Source: CAYVZU01 sp964455935
GTDB lineage: Bacteria > Fibrobacterota > CAYVZU01
Direction: 5' to 3'
Assembly (NCBI GenBank): GCA_964455935.1
Contig: CAYVZU010000056.1
Coordinates: 1 to 24,466 of the forward strand
Length of the DNA: 24,466 nucleotides
Numbering within the stretch: position 1 is the first letter of the stretch; every line of letters begins with the position of its first letter. Below the pieces are notes generated by a model. It was not told the DNA's origin and made no database searches. It saw only the letters and a program-made list of their open reading frames with translations. The position numbers were made by a program, and so were the translations under genes. Of the stretch, positions 16,059 to 21,987 are shown piece by piece.

Positions 16059-16217
16059 ATGAGAACTGCGCACCAAACCGGACAAGCCCTGACCGAATAT
16101 GTTCTGGTCGTTTCGGTGCTTGTGCTCTTTCTCTTTACGCTGGGCGGGGCCATGGTGGTTGCGGCCTCGGAGTATGTGCGGTCTTTGACGTTCCTGATCA
16201 GCCTGCCGATACCTTAG
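16059..16217 (+). CDS. Flp-type mini-pilin / pseudopilin
   Basis: A 52-residue protein from ATG 16059. The leader MRTAHQTG ends in Gly; the next residues QALTEY place Glu at +5 and Tyr at +6, the type IVb (Flp) prepilin cleavage motif recognised by the TadV-type peptidase. A single hydrophobic helix (YVLVVSVLVLFLFTLGGAMV) follows, then a short tail ending SLPIP. It is shorter than the Flp protein encoded at 16591 and lacks a C-terminal soluble extension. It is probably a minor pilin or initiator inserted in the inner membrane. A longer in-frame reading from 15864 is implausible because it runs through the intergenic stem-loop. The ribosome site is weak. Confidence 0.65.
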   Translation: MRTAHQTGQALTEYVLVVSVLVLFLFTLGGAMVVAASEYVRSLTFLISLPIP

Positions 16218-16236
16218 AAGAAATTGCGAATTGCAA

Positions 16237-16431
16237 AATATTAGTAACTACACAGGTTCCCATGAAACCACAGAGAGAAATCCGAGTTAAGAATGAGAAC
16301 ACAGAGGGAAATCTTTCTGGCGCGCACCGCGCCGGAATAGATCTTTTCCCACTCTGTGTCCTCTTCTCCGGCCTCCGCGTTTCTCTGTGGTTTCATGATT
16401 CTTTCGAGAGACGTGAGTAGTTATAAATATT
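16237..16431. repeat. Nested fold-back (MITE-like) element, copy 1
   Basis: Ends AATATTAGTAACTAC (16237-16251) and GTAGTTATAAATATT (16417-16431) are imperfect inverted repeats (13 of 15 pairs). Inside are perfect 16-bp arms CATGAAACCACAGAGA (16261-16276) and their complement (16382-16397), then ACACAGAG (16299-16306) with CTCTGTGT (16352-16359), GGGAAA with TTTCCC, and a central GGCGCG-CAC-CGCGCC hairpin (16319-16333). It has no coding capacity. An inverted diverged copy lies at 18999-19136. Confidence 0.8.
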
Positions 16432-16543
16432 AATTGAGAATTCCAAAGCGAGAAAAGGCAGGTCAGCAAATCGGAATACTTAAGAGTCGAAAATGGTCAA
16501 TGGGGAATCGCAAGGCGGAAGAAGACAGGTCAGCAATCAGAAA

Positions 16544-16572
16544 TTGATAATTTCCAATTCATAATTCATAAT
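16544..16572 (+). promoter_or_regulatory. Sigma-70-like promoter of the Flp pilin gene
   Basis: TTGATA (16544-16549, 5 of 6) and CATAAT (16567-16572, 5 of 6) are separated by exactly 17 nt. Transcription would begin near 16578-16580, giving a very short leader just before AGGAGG (16581-16586) and ATG 16591. The -10 lies inside the AT-rich repeat AATTCATAATTCATAATT (16556-16573). Confidence 0.55.
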
Positions 16573-16573
16573 T
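16556..16573. repeat. AT-rich direct repeat between the fold-back element and the Flp gene
   Basis: AATTCATAATTCATAATT is the reverse complement of the AATTATGAAT-type tract found at 18970-18997 and near 11851. It overlaps the predicted -10 box of the Flp gene. Just upstream, AGGTCAGCAA occurs twice (near 16460 and 16527), a second small direct repeat. Confidence 0.55.
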
Positions 16574-16590
16574 GCCACAGAGGAGGACCT

Positions 16591-16824
16591 ATGCTGATTC
16601 ATCGTTCCAGTAGCGGCCAAAAGGGCCAGGGCATGACCGAGTACATCATTATCGTAGCGCTGGTTGCGGTGGCTGCCATTGCCGTGGTTTCGTTATTTGG
16701 GGGTAGAATCAAGACCATGTTTAATAAAAGCGCGGGTGCGCTGAACGCAGAAAAAGTGACGACAACGGATGAAGGGGCGGACGCCGTCAATTTCAATGAA
16801 AAGGTCCCTGGAGCCGCCGAATAA
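16591..16824 (+). CDS. Flp-family type IVb major pilin
   Basis: A 77-residue Flp prepilin. The short leader ends at G12 and is followed by QGMTEYIIIV, with Glu at +5 and Tyr at +6 of the mature chain, then a hydrophobic helix to about residue 40 (VALVAVAAIAVVSLF) and GGRIKTMFNK, typical of Flp pilins. The C-terminal about 30 residues (LNAEKVTTTDEGADAVNFNE) form a small soluble part, larger than in the shortest Flp proteins. It is expected to be cleaved by a TadV/FppA-like peptidase and polymerised into a Tad pilus for surface attachment. AGGAGG is ideally placed before ATG 16591, and a good promoter lies directly upstream, so this is likely the highly expressed major subunit. The TadE-like gene starts 3 nt after its stop. 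Confidence 0.9.
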   Translation: MLIHRSSSGQKGQGMTEYIIIVALVAVAAIAVVSLFGGRIKTMFNKSAGALNAEKVTTTDEGADAVNFNEKVPGAAE

Positions 16825-16827
16825 GCT

Positions 16828-17499
16828 TTGCTCAATAGCTTGCCCAATCATATCGTCTTTCCGCAAAGGAAAGCAGCCAATCAGGGGCAGGCGCTTGTCG
16901 AAACGGCAATCGTCCTGCCCTTAATCATTTTCTTCACCGCGATTCTCATTGAGCTCTGCCTGATAGCCAATGCCAAAACGGTTCTGCGCTACTCCGCATT
17001 TTGCGCTGCCCGGTATGTCTCGGTTGAGCCTGGCGCGGGTCCGGAGGAAATCAAGGCTGCCGCGGTTCTTCCGCTTCTGGGCGTAACCGGCCGAAGCCGT
17101 CCATCGGATTTTCCCTTTGTGCTGCTGCAGAGAGAGTCGCGCATTTCCGATGCGGTGATTTCCTCGCTTGCGCCCAATGCCGGATTTGCGCCGCTCCAAC
17201 CCATGACATTTAATCGCGATCTGGACGCAAGCCTTACCGCGACCTGGAGCCGGACGTTTGTCCAACCGACGCCGCAGGGAAGCAATATTCAAGTCGAAGT
17301 CACCTATTTTTATCAGCCCGTATTTCCTTTGGCTCGGCTTGCCGCTCTCATTCGCGAGCCGTGGGAGCAGGACCCCTCGGACCGGATGCGAGTACAAATC
17401 CAAACCCAGATTGGGAATGCGGCCGGCTACGAGGATTGGAAAAAGTCCGATTGGCTTGCGTTGACGGCAACGGCCGAACTCCCGGTGGAAGCGCAGTGA
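16828..17499 (+). CDS. TadE-like pseudopilin
   Basis: A 223-residue protein with the TadE-type opening: leader ending NQG20, then QALVETAIVLPLIIFFTAIL, with Glu at +5 after the cleavage Gly. The first 40 mature residues form the membrane helix; the rest is a periplasmic beta-rich domain containing FQ- and P-rich stretches, ending LTATAELPVEAQ. TadE/TadF proteins are minor pseudopilins needed for Tad pilus assembly. The likely start is TTG 16828, only 3 nt after the Flp stop. An in-frame TTG at 16840 is also possible, and no clear ribosome site is present, so translation may be coupled to flp. The TadG-like gene overlaps its stop by 4 nt (GTGA). Confidence 0.82.
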   Translation: MLNSLPNHIVFPQRKAANQGQALVETAIVLPLIIFFTAILIELCLIANAKTVLRYSAFCAARYVSVEPGAGPEEIKAAAVLPLLGVTGRSRPSDFPFVLLQRESRISDAVISSLAPNAGFAPLQPMTFNRDLDASLTATWSRTFVQPTPQGSNIQVEVTYFYQPVFPLARLAALIREPWEQDPSDRMRVQIQTQIGNAAGYEDWKKSDWLALTATAELPVEAQ

Positions 17500-18362
17500 A
17501 GAAGAATTGCGGCCAGTCCATGGTCTTTGTCCTTATTTTTCTGCTGGCCATTTCCATGCTGGCGCTTTCGGTTCAAAGCGTGGGAAACCTTGTGCGGTCC
17601 CGCATTCGTCTTCAAAATGCAGCGGATGCCGCGGCGCGAACGGCCGCGGTGTGGAAAGCGCGCAGCTTCAACGAGATCGCAGCGCTCAATTCGGCCGCCA
17701 TCGGGTGCCAGGGTCTTTCGGTTCTGGTCCGGCAATCGGGTTTTGATCAACCCGAAAAAGATCTCTGGCAGACGATTTTCCAAAGCGAGATCGGACAGTT
17801 CGCGAATTTGAGCAGGACAATAGCCGACCAGCATCCATGGCAGGCGGAAGCGGACGCCTACATAGCGGCTTATGCCACTCTTTCGGGCGGCGACAAGCCC
17901 GGCCAGGTGCCGCGGCCGAATAACTCCAGCATTCCCCGGGCACCCTATGGAGGGCTGGTCTTTACCGGCCACGACCAGATCCCGCCCGATTTCGGCATTG
18001 CCCATAACCCTCTGCCGGCTTTTGCCTTTCTGCCGCTGCCTTGGTTTCAGCGTGGCGCGTTGAATTCAGGCGCCCTGGGGGTTTTGCCCATGCCCATCAA
18101 AGCCATTGCCTGGTACAGGGGCAGGGGCCTGGCCTGGCCTATACTGGACCGTTTCGTGCACTGGCCAAGGTTTTGTTTTGCTCAGGCCGACGCAAACTGC
18201 CCCCAAGAGGACGGCCGAGGTTGGCTTGTGGTGCCGTCGTGGCGCGCATCCTTGCAGCGCGCAGATATCCAGGCAAGCCAGGTTCAAACTATTCTTGATC
18301 GGGCCGGAATTGTCCATAGTGTCAGCCCGGAAGCGTTCAAACCCGAAATAATACGACACTGA
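17496..18362 (+). CDS. TadG-like (Tad domain) Flp pilus-associated protein
   Basis: A 288-residue protein starting at GTG 17496, which overlaps the previous stop as GTGA, so coupling is likely. The N-terminus CGQSMVFVLIFLLAISMLAL is a single membrane helix after a GQ motif. It is followed by the hallmark RSRIRLQNAADAAARTAAVW of the Tad/TadG family, in which a helix with repeated Ala directs assembly. The pilin Glu at +5 is replaced by Phe, as usual in this family. The remainder (about 60-288) is a periplasmic domain rich in Pro and aromatic residues (about 150-235); no von Willebrand domain is visible, so it is shorter than classical TadG. A longer in-frame reading from 17361 runs inside the previous gene and is rejected. 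Confidence 0.8.
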   Translation: MKKNCGQSMVFVLIFLLAISMLALSVQSVGNLVRSRIRLQNAADAAARTAAVWKARSFNEIAALNSAAIGCQGLSVLVRQSGFDQPEKDLWQTIFQSEIGQFANLSRTIADQHPWQAEADAYIAAYATLSGGDKPGQVPRPNNSSIPRAPYGGLVFTGHDQIPPDFGIAHNPLPAFAFLPLPWFQRGALNSGALGVLPMPIKAIAWYRGRGLAWPILDRFVHWPRFCFAQADANCPQEDGRGWLVVPSWRASLQRADIQASQVQTILDRAGIVHSVSPEAFKPEIIRH

Positions 18363-18377
18363 AATGAGAAAGCTGAC

Positions 18378-18962
18378 ATGATTATGGGAATTGCGGAAAT
18401 TCGCGGGATAAAACGGATTGAAAATCCTGCTATCCTGTCCGGATTGTCCATGGCGAGCAAAGGACAGGCTCTTGTGGAAGCTGCCATTCTCTTGTCTCTG
18501 CTCTGCTTCATCTTTGTTCTTATTATTGGCTTGGAGTTGCGGGAAGAATATGGATTTCGCGCCATTCTGCTTGCGCGAAGGGCTGCCTGGGACACATCGT
18601 ACGAGATGGACAATCCGCGGTTCCGTATTCAGCGCCTTTCAGCGGCAACAGACCTGGTCCAACCCTCGGCCGAGGAGGAGATCCCAAAGCAGGGATTTAT
18701 GCGCGCCTTGCGGGGCGGACAGCCGTTGGGGTCCGATATGGTCCTGGCCAGAGTGCTTTCACCGGGCCTCGAAAGCAAGGCCGAGTTCGGTCCTGAGATC
18801 GGCACCATTGTGCTGCCCCCGCCGCGAGTCGAGTGCGTGGCACTGGCGATGGATTCCTGGGACAGTCCGGGAACTGATGCGGAAATTCAAAAAAGAGCTC
18901 AGGATATCATGGGCCAACGGTTGATGCAGGGGCGATATGGGAAAGTTATGCCACAGAAATGA
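18378..18962 (+). CDS. Second TadE-like pseudopilin
   Basis: A 194-residue reading from ATG 18378, preceded by GAGAAAG. The cleavage context MASKG-QALVEAAILLS lies at residues 25-39 with Glu at +5, followed by a hydrophobic helix (SLLCFIFVLIIGLEL). An internal ATG at 18450 would give a 4-residue leader; both starts are possible. The soluble part is mixed alpha/beta and ends RLMQGRYGKVMPQK. It begins 15 nt after the TadG-like gene, is part of the same plus-strand unit, and is the last clear pilus gene. The repeats at 18970-19136 follow directly. Confidence 0.75.
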   Translation: MIMGIAEIRGIKRIENPAILSGLSMASKGQALVEAAILLSLLCFIFVLIIGLELREEYGFRAILLARRAAWDTSYEMDNPRFRIQRLSAATDLVQPSAEEEIPKQGFMRALRGGQPLGSDMVLARVLSPGLESKAEFGPEIGTIVLPPPRVECVALAMDSWDSPGTDAEIQKRAQDIMGQRLMQGRYGKVMPQK

Positions 18963-18969
18963 AATTTGT

Positions 18970-18997
18970 AATTATGAATGGTGAATTATGAATGGTG
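18970..18997. repeat. Two tandem 14-bp AT-rich units downstream of the pilin genes
   Basis: AATTATGAATGGTG occurs twice in direct succession (18970-18983 and 18984-18997). It is in opposite orientation to the AT-rich tract at 16556-16573 and stands directly against fold-back copy 2. Confidence 0.7.
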
Positions 18998-18998
18998 G

Positions 18999-19136
18999 AT
19001 ATAACTACTCACGTTTTTTGGACGAACCATGAATCCGCAGAGCAATACTGAGGCTGGAGAAGAAGACACAGAGGGGGAAAAATATCTATTCCGGCGCGGT
19101 GCGCGCCGGGACGATCTCCCTCGGTACTCGTTCTTA
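18999..19136. repeat. Nested fold-back element, copy 2, inverted relative to copy 1 and diverged
   Basis: Read on the plus strand it matches the reverse complement of copy 1: ATAACTACTCACGT (from about 19001), CATGAA-CC-CAGAG (from 19028), GGAGAAGA-GACACAGAG (near 19056-19073), GGGAAAA, TCTATTCCGGCGCGGTGCGC (19085-19104). The central hairpin CCGGCGCG-GTG-CGCGCCGG (19091-19109) is a perfect 8-bp stem. The far end has degenerated. It overlaps the start of the open reading frame at 19029. Confidence 0.75.
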
Positions 19137-19754
19137 CGTCCAACGCCCTACGTCCAACGTCTAACGTCCCGCCACTCACGGCTGGCGCTGTTGGCTGCCT
19201 TTCTGCTTTCTTGGCCCTTGGGCCCAGCGTTTGGCAAGGTCTTCTGGAAAAAGCGCAGTCCCGTGCAAGAGATCCCGTCTGCGCTTGCAGCGATCGCCAA
19301 GGGCCGATTCCACTACGATAATGTTGTGCTGCATGGCATCAACCTGGATATGGAGGGAATCGTCATCGATTTTCCGTTTGCCGATGCGCTGCGAAGGGCC
19401 TGCGGTGGAATGCGCATAATTGAATCCAAGGACGATTACGCTATTGCCTATGGCCGCAGCGAGGGTTTTGTCACCGTACTGCTGGCCCGGCAAACCGGTC
19501 AGAGCACGCAGCTTTTCCGCATTTCCGCTTTGGAGAAGGAGCTTGCAAAAGGGCTTTCAACACAAGACGCATTTCGCCTGGATGATGCGCGTTTCCCTTT
19601 CGAGTGTCGTGTCTTTGCCGATAAAACCGCGGCCCAGACCTGGCTTGGCAAGGTCGGCGGCGCAATGCAGCAGGGCCGAATTCAGGGTGCTGGAATTTCC
19701 GGGAGCTACATCGAATCCAGCGACGGCGTTGTCGTGGTTGTTCGTCGCTTATAG
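19029..19754 (+). CDS. Exported protein of unknown function whose N-terminus comes from a repeat
   Basis: The open frame gives 241 residues from ATG 19029. Residues 1 to about 36 are translated from fold-back copy 2 and residues 37-47 from an ACGTCCAACG repeat pair (19136-19145, 19150-19159). A signal-like segment follows: basic SRHSRLALLAAFLLSWPLGP (48-67) with cleavage near AFG. The likely conserved body starts at about VFWKKRSPVQEIP (71) and contains FHYDNVVLHGINLDMEG and ends SSDGVVVVVRR. I recognise no family. The true start is uncertain: no ATG lies between the repeat and the signal segment, although TTG 19191 is possible. Either the repeat replaced the original 5' end and now supplies the start codon, or a non-ATG start is used. 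It is probably periplasmic or surface-located; a link to the pilin genes is by position only. Confidence 0.6.
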   Translation: MNPQSNTEAGEEDTEGEKYLFRRGARRDDLPRYSFLRPTPYVQRLTSRHSRLALLAAFLLSWPLGPAFGKVFWKKRSPVQEIPSALAAIAKGRFHYDNVVLHGINLDMEGIVIDFPFADALRRACGGMRIIESKDDYAIAYGRSEGFVTVLLARQTGQSTQLFRISALEKELAKGLSTQDAFRLDDARFPFECRVFADKTAAQTWLGKVGGAMQQGRIQGAGISGSYIESSDGVVVVVRRL

Positions 19755-19787
19755 GGATCTCTGAATGCCCTACGGGAGAGGTGTGTC

Positions 19788-20236
19788 ATCCCAAAGTGCT
19801 GTATCTTACCGCGGTTCGCCAATTCGAGGTCCATGAAGAGCCCAAACCAAAGCTTGGGCCGGGCGAAGTTTTGCTGCGGGTAAAGAACGTAGGAATCTGC
19901 GGTCCGATATTCATTGCTGGAATGAGGGCCGGGTCGGGGCGCAGGTCGTGAAGTTCCCTTTTATTCTGGGCCATGAATGCGCCTGGGTTATGGAGGAGTG
20001 CGGGGCCGGAATCATGGACCTCGAAGCGGGCACAATTGCGGCGTTTAAGCCGGGCGACCCCTGCGGGGTTTGCGAGCAATGCCGCGGGGGCCGATACAAT
20101 ACTTATACAACAATCACCTACCTGGGCAGTCCGCCGTTTCATGGAGCATTCCGCGAATACCTTGTGGGCAAGCGAGCATACTCCGCTTCCACCAGGACTG
20201 ACCATCGACGATGGTGCCATGCTCCGATCTGGGGCA
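19788..20236 (+). pseudogene. Zinc-dependent medium-chain dehydrogenase (sorbitol/threonine dehydrogenase-like), N-terminal remnant
   Basis: Frame pieces rebuild the first about 145 residues of a GroES-fold alcohol dehydrogenase: KVLYLTAVRQFEVHEEPKPK, GPGEVLLRVKNVGICG (catalytic Cys), then after a one-base shift DIHCWNEGRVGAQVVKFPFI, LGHECA (catalytic His-Glu), FKPGDPCGVCEQCRGGRY (structural zinc lobe) and, after another shift, EHTPLPPGLTIDDGAML. A ribosome-like GGGAGAG at 19774-19780 precedes AT-CCC, which would be ATG-CCC if one G were restored at 19790. The fourth structural Cys is Tyr (NTY for NTC). The NAD-binding domain is missing. The gene is therefore broken by loss of its start codon, frameshifts, a zinc-ligand change and a truncation. 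These enzymes oxidise polyols or amino alcohols with NAD. Confidence 0.85.
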
Positions 20237-20550
20237 AGATCTTTCCACTCTTCATCCACGGATCAACTGCGGCATTTAGGTTTAAACCAAACACGCTCCA
20301 AGATATTCCATTTGGTGGGATTACTTTGTAGAACCCACAAACAAGGCGAGGCGGCACTGAAGCTTTTCGAAACGAGTTACACGCTAGATCCAACTCCGCG
20401 CCGGCTCGCCTACTTCGAAAAACAAAAGCTGCAGTGTATCTCCAAAAAGTGGGTTCGATTGGGCCCGGCTGAAAAAGCCACCGGCCTTATTCGCGTCGTG
20501 AGAGCTGTCATCGATTTAGCACACCAGCATGCATTCACAATTCTTGACCG
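20237..20550. other. Non-coding or unrecognised stretch between dehydrogenase remnant and desaturase
   Basis: About 310 nt. It holds the 30-bp repeat at 20250-20279 and an open frame continuing the last dehydrogenase frame (HSSSTDQLRHLGLNQTRS and onward) that I cannot assign. No RNA gene or terminator was recognised. It is the convergent junction of the plus-strand remnant with the desaturase. Confidence 0.4.
20250..20279. repeat. 30-bp repeat also found at the right edge of the window
   Basis: The segment beginning CTTCATCCACGGATCAACTG and ending GCGGCATTTAG matches 24437-24466 at 26 of 30 positions, in the same orientation. Here it follows the break point of the dehydrogenase remnant, and the left half of the palindrome seen at 24401-24455 is missing. 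Confidence 0.65.
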
Positions 20551-21657
20551 CTACGTCTTCAGGTCTCTACTGCCAAGGCGACGCAGCCAGCGGTAATGCG
20601 AAGCAATCCCCGCCGCAAAAGACCTGTGCCGGGCATACTTCACTCCGAATTCCCGGCAGGTCTTCTCGACCACGCCCGCGATGGCCGGGTAATGAATGTG
20701 GCAGATGACCGGAAACAGATGGTGCTCGAGATGATAATTCAACCCTCCTGCGAACCAGGTTAGAAGCCGGCTGTGTCGTGAGAAATCCAGCGTTACGCTG
20801 GCCTGATGTACGGCCCAGGGCCTCACGATTCGACCCGTGTCCTCTGTGGGCATGGGGAACTCCGATTCCTCCACGCAGTGGGGCAAAAGGAAGATGACAC
20901 TGATAAACAGTCCAAGAAATGAGGCGGTCACCGCATAATGGAACACCACCACTCCTGCCGGGTGGAATAGCATGGGAATGGCCAGTGCCCAAGCAAAGAA
21001 GAGCAGCTTCCCCGCGATCAGAATCGCCAGTTCGCCGCCGCGAGGCCGTGGGATCCTGTGCTGACTGATGCGGCCTGTAAGGACGTTGCGAAAATCGTCA
21101 ACGAAATGCCACTTGATGGCCAGAAGCCCATAAAGGGGCCAGAAGTAGATGTGCTGCCAACGGTAGATCGCGCGCCATCTCTGGTGCGGCGAGAAACGGC
21201 CGATTCCGCCGCGGTCGATATCGGTATCGTACCCGGTGATATTGGTATACTGATGATGGATCATGGCATGCTTCCAGCGCCAGACAAAGGAGCTGCCGCC
21301 GATCAGGTCCAGCGTTGTCGCCGCAAGGCGGTTGACCCAGGCGCGACTCGAATAGGCCCGGTGTCCTCCGTCGTGCTGGATGTTAAACCCAATTCCGGCC
21401 AGGGACAAGCCCAACAGAAGATCCAGCGTCAATCCTTGCCACAAGGTTCTCGCTGCAAAGACCAGAAGCAGGTAGGCTGCCGCGAACCAGGTTAGAATAA
21501 CGGCCGTCTTGAGGGTCATTCGCCAATTTCCGTGCTCCGACAACCCGATTTGCGCGAAATACTCCTTGACTCTGTGGCGAAGTTCGTTCTGGAAGGTTTT
21601 GTCCTTGCCAAACGCCAAACTTCGGATCGATCCAATGTCCTGCGCGGATTGTGCCAT
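20551..21657 (-). CDS. Membrane fatty-acid desaturase (linoleoyl-CoA / acyl-lipid desaturase family)
   Basis: Introduces a cis double bond into fatty-acyl chains using O2 and a di-iron centre in the membrane. The 368-residue protein has the three His boxes: HDGGH (95-99), HAMIHH (130-135) and HLEHH (309-313), in the right order and spacing, with additional HQASVTLDF and CHIHYPAI segments typical of bacterial relatives of FADS-type enzymes. Hydrophobic pairs lie at about 50-92 and 210-260. The first residue of box 3 is His rather than the Gln (QxxHH) of many front-end desaturases. No cytochrome b5 domain is fused, so an external ferredoxin or cytochrome is needed. ATG 21657 is preceded by GGGGAGG. 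Its expression suggests aerobic or microaerobic growth. Regiospecificity cannot be read from sequence. Confidence 0.93.
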   Translation of the reverse strand: MAQSAQDIGSIRSLAFGKDKTFQNELRHRVKEYFAQIGLSEHGNWRMTLKTAVILTWFAAAYLLLVFAARTLWQGLTLDLLLGLSLAGIGFNIQHDGGHRAYSSRAWVNRLAATTLDLIGGSSFVWRWKHAMIHHQYTNITGYDTDIDRGGIGRFSPHQRWRAIYRWQHIYFWPLYGLLAIKWHFVDDFRNVLTGRISQHRIPRPRGGELAILIAGKLLFFAWALAIPMLFHPAGVVVFHYAVTASFLGLFISVIFLLPHCVEESEFPMPTEDTGRIVRPWAVHQASVTLDFSRHSRLLTWFAGGLNYHLEHHLFPVICHIHYPAIAGVVEKTCREFGVKYARHRSFAAGIASHYRWLRRLGSRDLKT

Positions 21658-21987
21658 GGCCGCCTCCCCGTTTTTGCCTCCGCGTCATGGTGCCGCTCCT
21701 TTGCGGCGATCACATTGGAGCAGTCCAATTGCGGGCGCTTATCCGAAAATGATGAAAAGGCGAAAATGGAGCAAGGGGGAAGGGCTGGCGCTAATGAGGG
21801 ACAGGATCGCGGGATGGTCGCGCAAGATTCCCGTACAATCCGGCAATTCTGTTAACTTAAGCTCAACCATGTCATTGATGCGCATGTCACCAGGCAAATC
21901 GGCCACAATTTGATTTCCTTACCCTTGATGAAGCGCAAAAGGTCGAGCGGGACACGTTGTAGGCTCGCGCGTTTTCCCGCCATTCGC
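21658..21987. other. Intergenic region upstream of the desaturase
   Basis: About 330 nt between the start of the desaturase and the stop of the next minus-strand gene. I see no convincing gene, RNA or terminator. It should contain the desaturase promoter on the minus strand, but no good -35/-10 pair stands out. Confidence 0.4.

Noticed and set aside
15864..16217. Longer 117-residue version of the mini-pilin
   Set aside because: The extra 65 residues run through the intergenic stem-loop and place the prepilin cleavage motif far from the N-terminus; ATG 16059 gives a normal short leader.
21840..21960. Possible small gene or toxin-antitoxin remnant upstream of the desaturase
   Set aside because: Only short frames without a ribosome site or recognisable motif.
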